From Flavobacterium zhairuonense (GTDB lineage: Bacteria > Bacteroidota > Bacteroidia > Flavobacteriales > Flavobacteriaceae), in contig NZ_SJSY01000065.1 of assembly GCF_004352915.1 (NCBI RefSeq), positions 101,414 to 165,413 of the forward strand: a stretch of 64,000 bases of DNA, read 5' to 3'. Under the pieces are notes generated by a model. The model was not told the origin of the DNA, ran no database searches, and saw only the letters and a list, made by a program, of their open reading frames with translations. Made by a program: the position numbers and the translations under genes. Position 1 is the stretch's first letter, and each line of letters opens with the position of its first letter. Of the stretch, positions 26,301-33,736 are shown piece by piece.

Positions 26301-26868
26301 CATTGGTGAAATAGCCGAATTCAACAATAAACTTTTCGGAATTACTTCTGCCGCTGAAGAACAAGCTGATATTTTGGCCAATTTCCTTGCCGGCGACATC
26401 AGCAGTTACTACAAAGGTTCGATTTTAATGAATATTCTAAAATTAGAAGACATCAATCTTTGCAGCATTGGCGATATCGAAATTCCTGAAAATGATGATT
26501 CATACGAAGAAATTGTTTTTGCCGATTTGAAAAAACGTTATTACAAAAAATGCATCGTAAAAGACGATCTTTTGGTTGGTGCCATTTTAATGGGCGATAA
26601 AAACGAATTTGCAGAATTTAAAACAATGATCGAAAGCAAAATCGAATTATCAGACAAACGAAATACGCTTTTAAGAGGAAGCTCAAATGCAAAACCCGTT
26701 CTCGGAAAATTGGTCTGCTCGTGCAGTCAAGTCGGAGCCGGAAACATTGAGGAAACTATTAAAAGCGGTGTAAATGATTTCACGGAATTATGCAAAAACA
26801 CAGGCGCAGGTTTAGGATGCGGAAGTTGTAAAACGGAGGTTAAGGAGATTCTAGCAAAATGCAAATAG
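23353..26868 (+). CDS. Assimilatory nitrate reductase fused to FAD/NAD reductase and [2Fe-2S] domain
   Basis: A 1171-residue single-chain nitrate reductase. Residues 1 to about 690 form a molybdopterin (bis-MGD) catalytic domain with an N-terminal [4Fe-4S] site (Cys10, Cys13, Cys17 in TTCSYCGVGCG and Cys46 in GMLCSKG) and the C-terminal TTGRIRDQWHTMTKTG segment. From about 700 (KIAIVGAGAASFRF) to 1110 runs an NirB-like FAD/NAD(P) reductase module (VVIIGGGLLGLELAAAL). The end is a BFD-like [2Fe-2S] domain (VCSCSQVGAGNI, GLGCGSCKTEV). It reduces nitrate to nitrite in the cytoplasm and appears able to take electrons directly from NAD(P)H. It is the nasA/narB type. Confidence 0.93.
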   Translation: MQTTKIKTTCSYCGVGCGIIVTNDAKNGVMVEGDKDHPVNKGMLCSKGMNLHYVVNDTSDRILYPEMRGSKSYPLERVSWDTALDRAAAVFSSIIKKHGPDSVGFYISGQCLTEEYYLVNKLVKGFLKTNNIDTNSRLCMSSAVVGYKKTFGEDSVPIAYDDIELADTFLITGANPAWCHPILFRRLEKHKEKNPKTKIICIDPRRTDTAAFADLHLQIIPGSDIILYHAIARRIIEKGYVDHDFVKNHAENFKQYKDLVLGTSLEKASKLCGISVNDIKLAADIIGKAKGFISLWAMGLNQSAVGVDKNTALLNLSLLTGQVGKPGSGPFSLTGQPNAMGGREVGGMATLLAAHKDIANPTHRKEVADFWGVDEISDKPGLTATEMFEALESGKMKAVWIICTNPLVSLPDSRRAEKALKNAKFVVVQDISHNADTAKFADLLLPAAGWLEKEGTMTNSERRISYLPKGINAPGEALPDIEILIRFAKKMNFNGFNFNNAEEIYKEHCALTKNTNIDISFLNYNRLKTEGTFQWPVPDYNHPGTPRLFTDKKFYTPSQKAIFNLPVSIENTSVQPNSEFPFILTTGRIRDQWHTMTKTGKVSRLLTHIPSPVLEINPIDAYKNDIKNGDIVTVSSKNGEVRVKAKVTDAIKEKVLFLPMHWGKQLENDLNRTNNLTNTVVDPISKEPDFKFTTVSIKKYVKPFQKIAIVGAGAASFRFIQNYREFNTTDEIIVFSNEINPFYNRVLLPEYMTGEFSWEQLLKVRDGEAFSKLKITMKAGVAIEKLDTKQKTILDSQGEIHTFDSLIMATGSRPFVPENAQLHLPGRFTVRKKEDADRLKKHLDSTNLAPEEQHVVIIGGGLLGLELAAALKHKKVKTTIIQRASRLMERQLDLISSKLLAEEVQLRDIQIYFDNEVSTVFETDNPNEIEIALKSGKIITANAIVYTIGTIPNIEIARESGLACGRGVKVNQYLQTSNPDIFAIGEIAEFNNKLFGITSAAEEQADILANFLAGDISSYYKGSILMNILKLEDINLCSIGDIEIPENDDSYEEIVFADLKKRYYKKCIVKDDLLVGAILMGDKNEFAEFKTMIESKIELSDKRNTLLRGSSNAKPVLGKLVCSCSQVGAGNIEETIKSGVNDFTELCKNTGAGLGCGSCKTEVKEILAKCK

Positions 26869-26898
26869 GTTTTGTTGTCTTACTTTGAATATAAATTT

Positions 26899-27078
26899 TA
26901 ACGCAAAGAGCGCAGAGGTTTTACGCAAAGTTTCGCAAAGTATATTTAAAGGAGACAAAGTTCGCAAAGCTTTGAGAATAGATTTTAGTCAAGCTTTGCA
27001 AACTTAAAAAAAACAATTTCACACACAGAACATAAATCTTAAAAACCTTTGCAAAAAACTTTGTGTCCTTTGCGTTAA
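26899..27078. repeat. Family C dispersed repeat, copy 2
   Basis: AACGCAAAGAGCGCAGAGG and ACGCAAAGTTTCGCAAAG at the left face CTTTGTGTCCTTTGCGTT at the right. Just before the next gene comes a run of GAAACAAAA units. No gene is seen in this gap of almost 300 bp. Confidence 0.6.
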
Positions 27079-27157
27079 AATCAACACAATCCAAAACCTG
27101 AAACTTGAAACAAAGGAAACCTGAAACAAAAGAAACAAAAGAAACAAAAGAAACAAA

Positions 27158-28588
27158 ATGGAACTAACAAGATTAATAGTAAAAGGAGGCGTTATTTCGC
27201 CGGGAGAATTACAAGAAGTCGTAAATATCGCCTTAGAAGAAGGCTTAGACTCTATTTCATTTGGTTCTAGGCAAGATATTATTTTTCCGAAAGGATTTAA
27301 ATCTTTGGATAAAACCACTTTAGGGAAACATCATTTTGTTTATCCCGATCAAAAAAGCGGGAATAATATTGTGTCGTCTTATGTTTCGACTGATATTTTC
27401 AGAAATACGAACTGGCTTACCGGAAACCGTTTTTTATATATTTTGGAAGAATTTAAAGAACAGCCAAAACTTAAAGTCAATATAACTGATCCGAAACAGC
27501 AATTGGTTCCTTTGTTCACAGGGCATTTGAATTTTATCGCCTCAGAGCATGAAGATTATTGGTATTTGTACATTCGCCTTCCAAAATGGGAAAAAATGGA
27601 AGTTTATCCTGTATTGATTTACAGCTGGGATTTGGCAAAAATTTATTACGAAATCGAAAAAATAGCCAACGAAGGTTCTGTTGATATTGAAACGCTTTTT
27701 ACTTTAGTGAGCGAAGCTTTAGAAACTAATAATCGAACAATCGACAAACCATTGAATATTCCGTTTTATCCATTTCCTTATTACGAAGGAATGAATAGAA
27801 TGGGAATTGATCAATATTGGCTTGGGCTGTATTGGCGAAATAATTTATACGATTTAGATTTCCTGAAAGAAATGTGTGATTTGTGTTTTGAATGCAAAAT
27901 CGGGAAAATCTGCATCACACCTTGGAAATCCTTCATCATAAAAGGAATTCCGAAAAATCGAAAACTAGAATGGGAAAAATTCTTAGGAAAACGAGGCATC
28001 AATGTTCGTCATTCATTATTAGAATTAAACTGGCACTTGCCTGTGGCAATGGAATGGGCTTTGAACCTAAAAACGTTCCTAGTTCGAACATTAGATCAAT
28101 TTGACATCAGTACTTACGGATTGAATTTCGGGATTTCAGAATACAACCGCGATGGGCATTATTTCACTTCGATTGTCATCGAAAAAAACGAACTTCCCGC
28201 AGCTTTAGAATCCATTAAAATTAGAGATACTTACAATGTCTTGTTTGCAAAGAATTTCGATCCAAATACACGCGAATATATTGTGCATTCGCAGGATATC
28301 GATAAATTGGAACTTCCGACGATATTAATTGAGTTAAGCCGCAAGTATTTTGATGAACTCGGAAATACAGCCTCAGAAACAACTGAGAACCCACAGAAAA
28401 AAGAAAAACCACAATTAGACATTTACCAATGCCAAGAATGTTTAACGCTTTATAATCCAGAATACGGCGATGAATTACAAGGAATTCCGAAAGGCATTTT
28501 ATTCACTGATCTATCTGAAACCTATTGCTGTTCTCTTTGCGAAGCGCCAAAAAGCAATTTCAGGATTTTGGAACTTGTAAAAAATTAG
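27158..28588 (+). CDS. Rubredoxin-domain protein with nitrite/sulfite reductase-like N-terminal region
   Basis: A 476-residue protein. The N-terminal LTRLIVKGGVISPGELQEVVNIA (marked by VKGGVISPGEL) and LDSISFGSRQDIIFP resemble the ferredoxin-like half domain of nitrite/sulfite reductases. The middle contains CDLCFECKIGKIC (a C-x2-C-x2-C-x5-C cluster-like site). The C-terminus is a rubredoxin: CQEC at about residue 425 and CCSLCEAP near the end provide the four iron ligands, with YNPEYGDELQGIPKG between. Placed directly after the nitrate reductase, it is likely an electron carrier or assembly factor for nitrate/nitrite reduction; the precise role is inferred. Confidence 0.72.
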   Translation: MELTRLIVKGGVISPGELQEVVNIALEEGLDSISFGSRQDIIFPKGFKSLDKTTLGKHHFVYPDQKSGNNIVSSYVSTDIFRNTNWLTGNRFLYILEEFKEQPKLKVNITDPKQQLVPLFTGHLNFIASEHEDYWYLYIRLPKWEKMEVYPVLIYSWDLAKIYYEIEKIANEGSVDIETLFTLVSEALETNNRTIDKPLNIPFYPFPYYEGMNRMGIDQYWLGLYWRNNLYDLDFLKEMCDLCFECKIGKICITPWKSFIIKGIPKNRKLEWEKFLGKRGINVRHSLLELNWHLPVAMEWALNLKTFLVRTLDQFDISTYGLNFGISEYNRDGHYFTSIVIEKNELPAALESIKIRDTYNVLFAKNFDPNTREYIVHSQDIDKLELPTILIELSRKYFDELGNTASETTENPQKKEKPQLDIYQCQECLTLYNPEYGDELQGIPKGILFTDLSETYCCSLCEAPKSNFRILELVKN

Positions 28589-28608
28589 TTCGTCCAAAAT
28601 ATTTATTA

Positions 28609-28726
28609 GGAGCTATTCCCGCTGTCCGCTGTATTCCCGATTAACAAAAACTATCGCTTAAAAAAGCATCGTTTTTCTAAATCGGGAGATGCCACTTCCA
28701 TCGGGGCTAGGGCAGTCGTTTTCAAA
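28609..28726. repeat. Family E dispersed repeat, copy 2
   Basis: ATTCCCGATTAACAAAAACT on the left and GTTTTTCTAAATCGGGAGAT on the right, as in copy 1. It occupies part of a 384-bp gap before the H1-like gene; the remainder is AT-rich and I see no other gene in it. Confidence 0.65.
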
Positions 28727-28972
28727 AGAAGTAATTGGCAAAAAGACTTTATTTATAAGGCATTTTCTTCCATTTTTTCATGTAGAATTGTTAAGAGATT
28801 TCAGTTTAAATTTTCAGCAAAAAGACTAAATGTTTAGTTGTCAGTAATTTAATTTCAAAAAAAAGCAAAAAGCTTAACATTAGCGAGCTTGTTTTATAAT
28901 TATCTTTACTTAACTGTAAATTAACAATTTAGTTACATTGTTATTAAAATACTCATCCAAAAGCACATTTAT

Positions 28973-29629
28973 ATGGAAAACAAACCCGAAGAAATTACAC
29001 CTGAGAAAATCGATTCTCCAGCAACAGAAACGACAAAACCAGTTGCCGAAAAGCCTGCAAATACACCAGCTTCAAAAGCACCTGTTCGTAAGCCTGCAAC
29101 GTCAAAAGCAACTACAACCGCAAAGCCTGCTGCTTCAACAACAGCAAAACCGGCTACAACTGCTAAACCTGCAACAACAAGAACAACTGCCACAAAAGCA
29201 CCTGCAAAACCCGCGGCAAAAACAACGGCTCCTGCAGCAACAGTAAAACCAGCCGTGCGAAGAACTCCAGCAAAAAAAGTATTAACTCCTGTAGTAAAAC
29301 CTGCAGCTATTGAGCCAGTATCAGCAGCAAAAGAAGAAACTTCAACAGAAGTTCCTGCTACTGAAGAAAAAGCCAAAAGTAAATCTAACGACAAAAAAGC
29401 GAAAAAAGTGAAAGATAAAGAAAAAGATAAGGCTAAAAAGAAAGCAGCGAAGCTAAAAGAGAAAGCCAAAAAAGATAAAAAGAAAGAGAAAGCTAAAAAA
29501 GCAAAACAAAAAGCTGCAGCTAAGAAAAAAGAAAAAGCTAAAAAAGCGAAAGAAAAAGCGAAAGCTAAAAAAATTGCTAAAAAGAAAGCTAAAGCGCAAA
29601 AAAAGGCAAAAGCTAAAAAGAAAAAATAA
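28973..29629 (+). CDS. Lysine/alanine-rich histone H1-like protein
   Basis: A 218-residue low-complexity basic protein. The first half is rich in Thr, Ala, Pro and Lys with repeats such as TAKPATT and KAPAKPAAK. The second half, from about residue 125, is almost only Lys and Ala with a few Glu (KAKKAKEKAKAKK-like units). The composition resembles histone H1 C-terminal tails and bacterial H1-like proteins, so nucleoid or RNA binding is likely. The repetitive sequence prevents a firm family call. It lies between the nas genes and the Moco genes but has no obvious tie to nitrate. An intrinsic terminator follows. Confidence 0.7.
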   Translation: MENKPEEITPEKIDSPATETTKPVAEKPANTPASKAPVRKPATSKATTTAKPAASTTAKPATTAKPATTRTTATKAPAKPAAKTTAPAATVKPAVRRTPAKKVLTPVVKPAAIEPVSAAKEETSTEVPATEEKAKSKSNDKKAKKVKDKEKDKAKKKAAKLKEKAKKDKKKEKAKKAKQKAAAKKKEKAKKAKEKAKAKKIAKKKAKAQKKAKAKKKK

Positions 29630-29651
29630 TAATTTGGAAAGGTTTGACTTT

Positions 29652-29673
29652 AAAAAGGTTGAACCTTTTTTTA
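29652..29673 (+). terminator. Intrinsic terminator of the H1-like gene
   Basis: AAAAAGG-TTGAA-CCTTTTT followed by further T residues. Confidence 0.7.
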
Positions 29674-29695
29674 TTCTGAGTTTACTCGCTTCGCT

Positions 29696-29799
29696 TGTCA
29701 TTTCGACTGAAAGGAGAAATCACACGAGTAACTCTACAAAGATTGGCGATCTTACTTGCGGAATTTCTAGTGTGATTTCTCCTTTCAGTCGAAATGACA
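29696..29799. repeat. Family A palindromic repeat, copy 3
   Basis: Ends are TGTCATTTCGACTGAAAGGA and TCCTTTCAGTCGAAATGACA, perfectly complementary over 20 bases. It separates convergent genes. Confidence 0.8.
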
Positions 29800-29885
29800 A
29801 GATTATAGGAAAAGGCTTCGACTTCGCTCAGCCGGACAATTCACAATTCACAATTCATAATTCATAATTCATAATTAAAAATTGA

Positions 29886-30893
29886 CTACCCTCCAATCGC
29901 AATCATACTGCGATTATCAAAATGAAGTGCAGGATCATCCATTTCATTGATTGTGGTCATCCCAGCACGTACTTTCTTTTTATTTTGAATCGATTCTGAA
30001 ATCAACTCAGTGATAGAATCACCATTTCTTAAAGCGGTCAGCAAATCAGTTTCAGAATTAGAGAAAAGGCAGTTTTTTATTTTTCCATCAGCCGTCAAGC
30101 GGATTCGGTTGCAACTATCACAAAACGGATTTGTGATGGAACTGATGATTCCGAAATCGCCTTGAAAACCGTTTATTTTATAATTTCTAGAAGTGAAGTT
30201 TTTTTCGTCTTCCAGTTTCTGAATTTCATCCGAAGAAAATTGAGTTTCAACTAAAGATAAAATCTCTTTTTGCGAAACCATTTTACTTCTATCCCACTCG
30301 TTTCCTGCGAAAGGCATAAACTCAATAAAACGAACCGAAATGGGCAGAAACTGAGTCAGTTTTACAAAATCGATAATTTCGTTATCATTAAAACCTTTAA
30401 TCAAAACAACATTTACTTTAACCTGAAAATCATTATTCAAAAGCAAATGCAAATTGTCAACTACTTTCTCAAACTGATTTCTGAGCGTTATAGAAGCAAA
30501 TTTGGATGAAACCAAAGTATCTAAACTCAAATTAATCTTTTTGACATTAAATTCCTTTAAAGTCTCAATGTGACGATCAATTAAAATCCCGTTTGTGGTT
30601 AAGGAAAGTGAAATATTTAAAGCTGATAATTTAGAAACAATTTCAGGAAAATCCTTTCTTAATAAAGGTTCTCCGCCTGTTAACCTGATTTTGTCAACAC
30701 CATTTTGTGCGAAAGTCTGAGCAATAGCAAAAATCTCATCGGCCGTCATTAAACTGGCTTTTGGAGAAAGCGCGATTCCGTCCGCAGGCATGCAATACGT
30801 ACAACGCAGATTGCATTTTTCCAACAGCGAAATACGCAAATAATTATGTTTGCGCCCAAAACCGTCCGTCAAAATAGTGTTAGAGGCTGTCAT
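29886..30893 (-). CDS. moaA: GTP 3',8-cyclase (Moco biosynthesis)
   Basis: The radical-SAM enzyme that starts molybdenum cofactor synthesis by rearranging GTP to 3',8-cH2GTP. The N-terminal radical-SAM cluster is Cys27, Cys31 and Cys34 in EKCNLRCTYCMP. The second cluster is in NPFCDSCNRIRLTADG and KNCLF. The C-terminal GG needed for activity is present. Length (335) is typical. Its start overlaps the end of the moaCB gene by 14 bases, so the two are translationally coupled. Confidence 0.95.
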   Translation of the reverse strand: MTASNTILTDGFGRKHNYLRISLLEKCNLRCTYCMPADGIALSPKASLMTADEIFAIAQTFAQNGVDKIRLTGGEPLLRKDFPEIVSKLSALNISLSLTTNGILIDRHIETLKEFNVKKINLSLDTLVSSKFASITLRNQFEKVVDNLHLLLNNDFQVKVNVVLIKGFNDNEIIDFVKLTQFLPISVRFIEFMPFAGNEWDRSKMVSQKEILSLVETQFSSDEIQKLEDEKNFTSRNYKINGFQGDFGIISSITNPFCDSCNRIRLTADGKIKNCLFSNSETDLLTALRNGDSITELISESIQNKKKVRAGMTTINEMDDPALHFDNRSMIAIGG

Positions 30894-31794
30894 GGTTTTT
30901 TCCTTTTAAAATATGAAAGACGTGCATTACATGCGGAAATACAGCATCCATCGATTCTTTTACTCCGTTTGTTGAGCCCGGCAAAGCCAAAACTAAACTT
31001 TTACCTAAAGTTCCTGCTACACTTCTTGAAAGCATTGCATACGGCATTCTCTGTTGTCCGTAATTACGAATCGCTTCTTCAATTCCTGGAATTCTGCTTT
31101 CTAAAATCGGCTCTAAAGCTTCTGGCGTTACATCTCTTGGCGACAAACCTGTTCCGCCCGTAAAAATTACCAGCTGATTTTCTTTGGCAAAAGCTTTAGT
31201 TTTTTCTTGAATAATCTCCAATTCGTCAGGAATGATTTCATAATGAGAAGTTTCAACTCCATAGGAATCTAGTTTTTCGACAATTGTTTTTCCAGAACGA
31301 TCTTCTTTGTCGCCCGCAAAAATCGAATCGGAACAAACGAAAACTGCGGCTTTTATCGCATTCGGAAATCTATTTTTGAAAGAAGATTTTCCGCCTTCTT
31401 TATTGATTAATTTGATTGTTGAAATTTCGATTTCTTTATCAATCGGTTTCAACATATCGTACATCGTTAATGCTACAATTGACGCTCCATGCATTGCTTC
31501 AACCTCAACTCCAGTTTTGTAAACGGTTTTTACTTTGAAAATAATATGAATGTCTAAACCTTCTATATTGTATTCAACCGAAGTAAATTCAATTGGAAGC
31601 GGATGACAATCTGGAATAGATAAATGGGTATTTTTTACCGCAAATAATCCTGCCGTTTTTGCCATTTCGAACACGTTCCCTTTTGGCACTAAATTATTTA
31701 CAATTGCATCAATTGTTTCCTGTTTGCTAACTTTTACAATTGCAGTTGCTGTTGCGGCTCTTAAAGTGCTTATTTTATGCGTAATATCTACCAT
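30880..31794 (-). CDS. Bifunctional MoaC / MoaB-MogA protein
   Basis: A 304-residue fusion of two Moco enzymes. Residues 1 to about 140 are MoaC, cyclic pyranopterin monophosphate synthase (DCHPLPIEF, VEVEAMHGASIVALTMYDMLKP). Residues from about 150 are the MoaB/MogA molybdopterin adenylyltransferase fold (AAVFVCSDSIFAGDKEDRSG, VIFTGGTGLSPRDVTPEA, ALPGSTNGVKE). The fusion is seen in other Bacteroidota. It joins the step after MoaA with later MPT adenylylation. It follows moaE by nine bases. Confidence 0.92.
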   Translation of the reverse strand: MVDITHKISTLRAATATAIVKVSKQETIDAIVNNLVPKGNVFEMAKTAGLFAVKNTHLSIPDCHPLPIEFTSVEYNIEGLDIHIIFKVKTVYKTGVEVEAMHGASIVALTMYDMLKPIDKEIEISTIKLINKEGGKSSFKNRFPNAIKAAVFVCSDSIFAGDKEDRSGKTIVEKLDSYGVETSHYEIIPDELEIIQEKTKAFAKENQLVIFTGGTGLSPRDVTPEALEPILESRIPGIEEAIRNYGQQRMPYAMLSRSVAGTLGKSLVLALPGSTNGVKESMDAVFPHVMHVFHILKGKNHDSL

Positions 31795-31803
31795 TTTAAT
31801 TTC

Positions 31804-32235
31804 TTAGGTATTTTGTTTCCAAGTGAATGTATCGTTTTCAAACATTTCTTTGCCAAAAATCGGAACGTCAGTTTTGATCCAGTTTACGATTGCTTCTGTT
31901 GCTTCGTAAACTTGTTTGCGTCGTGTTGCTGAAACAAAAACAAACAGACAAATTTCACCTGCTTTTACCACACCTAAACTGTGGTAAATATGCATGCAAG
32001 TCAAATCGAATTTAGCAAAAGCCTTTTCACGAATTGCATATAAAGCTTCATTTGCCATGTCTTTATACGCCGAATAATCGATTGCTACGACTGTATTATC
32101 GTGAATAACATCGGCACGGACTTGTCCTAGAAAAATATTGTGTGCGCCAATTGTATGTTTCGTTTGATGTTTGGCAATCGATTCAGCGATAAATTCAGGC
32201 GGGATCGGGCCTTCTACAAATACATTTTTACTCAT
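31804..32235 (-). CDS. moaE: Molybdopterin synthase catalytic subunit
   Basis: The large subunit of MPT synthase, transferring sulfur from MoaD thiocarboxylate to precursor Z. GAHNIFLGQVRAD, AIDYSAYKDMANEAL and the basic active-site block SATRRKQVYEA are characteristic. Its 143 residues match the family. It is separated from moeB by a family A repeat. Confidence 0.93.
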   Translation of the reverse strand: MSKNVFVEGPIPPEFIAESIAKHQTKHTIGAHNIFLGQVRADVIHDNTVVAIDYSAYKDMANEALYAIREKAFAKFDLTCMHIYHSLGVVKAGEICLFVFVSATRRKQVYEATEAIVNWIKTDVPIFGKEMFENDTFTWKQNT

Positions 32236-32295
32236 TTTTTATATCCTTTTGATAGCCACAAATTATTTTCATTTTAAAAAAATTAATCTCATCAT

Positions 32296-32384
32296 TGTCA
32301 TTCTGAGGAACGAAGAATCTTCGTAAGTAGCTCCGCAACCTTTGTCGAGTTTCTTGTGGAGATTCTTCGTTCCTCAGAATGACA
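32296..32384. repeat. Family A palindromic repeat, copy 4
   Basis: A shorter variant with ends TGTCATTCTGAGGAACGAAG and CTTCGTTCCTCAGAATGACA, complementary over 20 bases. It interrupts the Moco gene run between moeB and moaE. Confidence 0.75.
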
Positions 32385-32420
32385 AACTAGATGGATTATT
32401 AAATAACTTTAAATCTATGG

Positions 32421-33491
32421 CTATATTTTTATTTCTTCTTTCAATAATTGTTTCATTGCTAAAGCACCGCCTAAAATGCTTTTTACATATTTAAACTGAT
32501 ATTTCTGAAGCAATTCAACTGCAATTTTACTTCTGATTCCGGATTGGCAAAAAATGTAAATGGTTTGATTTTTATCCAATTTTTCCATTTCACTTTCTAA
32601 ATTCATCAACGGAATCTTAATTTGATGTTGCAAACTGATTTTTGGCGATTCATCAAAATTTCTAACGTCCAAAAACAAAACCTCATCATTGTTTATTTCA
32701 TCTAAAACCGATTCAAAACGTACTTCTTGAACTTCACATTTATTGTATTTTGTTTCGAATGCTTCTCTGTTTATCGTTTGAAAATCACTTTTATCAAAAT
32801 CATACTTTTGCTGTTCGTTAGTCAGCGTATTATAAACCAATATTTTTCCGCTTAAAACGTCTCCAATTCCGAGAATCATTTTCAAAACTTCATTGGCCTG
32901 AAGCATTCCAATAATTCCAACTGAAACTCCAATTACGCCTGCATCTTCGCAATTTAAAGCGTTCACATTTTCATCTGGATACAAACATCTGTACGTTGGT
33001 CCGTTTTGATAATTGAAAACCGAAACTTGTCCCTGAAATCTAAAAATAGATCCGTAAACCATTGGCTTACTGGTTACCAGACAAGCATCATTTATTAAAT
33101 ATTTAATCGAAATATTATCTGTTGCATCTACAATAATGTCATATTTCTCAAATAATGAAAGCACATTTTTTCCAGATAATTTTTCAGAAATCGCTTTCAC
33201 TTTTACCAAAGGATTCAAGTCTGAAATCATTGCTTTGGCTTCTTTTGCTTTTGATTTTCCGATAGCTTCAGTTTTATAAATTACTTGTCGCTGAAGATTT
33301 GAAATCTCAATAACATCGTGATCTACAATTCCGATTTCGCCAACTCCAGCCGAAGCCAGATAAGGCAAAATTGCAGCGCCCAGACCTCCTGCACCAATTA
33401 CCAAAACTTTTGCTTCTGCTAATTTCTGCTGACCATTCTCTCCTATTTCTGGAAGGATTATTTGTCTGTTATATCGGTTATCTGCATTCAT
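32421..33491 (-). CDS. moeB: Molybdopterin synthase adenylyltransferase MoeB with rhodanese domain
   Basis: A 356-residue ThiF/E1-like enzyme that adenylates the MoaD C-terminal glycine. The nucleotide loop is VLVIGAGGLGAAILPYLASAGVG, shown by GAGGLGA, with DLNP and DATDNISIKYLIND later. A C-terminal rhodanese domain (from about 265) carries the persulfide cysteine in IYIFCQSGIRSK, so the protein can also supply sulfur to MoaD. The paired CxxC zinc motifs of E. coli MoeB are not evident. moaD lies three bases upstream. Confidence 0.9.
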   Translation of the reverse strand: MNADNRYNRQIILPEIGENGQQKLAEAKVLVIGAGGLGAAILPYLASAGVGEIGIVDHDVIEISNLQRQVIYKTEAIGKSKAKEAKAMISDLNPLVKVKAISEKLSGKNVLSLFEKYDIIVDATDNISIKYLINDACLVTSKPMVYGSIFRFQGQVSVFNYQNGPTYRCLYPDENVNALNCEDAGVIGVSVGIIGMLQANEVLKMILGIGDVLSGKILVYNTLTNEQQKYDFDKSDFQTINREAFETKYNKCEVQEVRFESVLDEINNDEVLFLDVRNFDESPKISLQHQIKIPLMNLESEMEKLDKNQTIYIFCQSGIRSKIAVELLQKYQFKYVKSILGGALAMKQLLKEEIKI

Positions 33492-33494
33492 AAT

Positions 33495-33734
33495 TTATCC
33501 TCCGGCAAATGGCGGTAATAAAGCTACGATATCACTTGTTTGTAAAGCGTAATCTGCTGTTTTTGAAACTATTTTTTGATTGACTGCAACTCTGAAAGTC
33601 AGTGTTTCGAATTCATATTTTTCGTCTAAATCCTGCAATAATTTTTGCAAAGACAATTCTTCAGAAAAAGATAATTTTTCGAATTCACATTTTGTTTTTT
33701 CGGCTACAGCACCAAAATATTTAACCTCAATCAT
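33495..33734 (-). CDS. moaD: Molybdopterin synthase sulfur carrier
   Basis: A 79-residue ubiquitin-fold sulfur carrier ending in LLPPFAGG, the diglycine that is adenylated and thiocarboxylated. It sits between moeB and cobA with three and two base gaps, clearly one operon. Confidence 0.93.
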   Translation of the reverse strand: MIEVKYFGAVAEKTKCEFEKLSFSEELSLQKLLQDLDEKYEFETLTFRVAVNQKIVSKTADYALQTSDIVALLPPFAGG

Positions 33735-33736
33735 TG

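Noticed and set aside
28969..29469. Long minus-strand ORF opposite the H1-like gene
   Set aside because: It is the antisense of low-complexity Lys/Ala/Thr codons, giving an artificial Ala/Val/Phe-rich frame.
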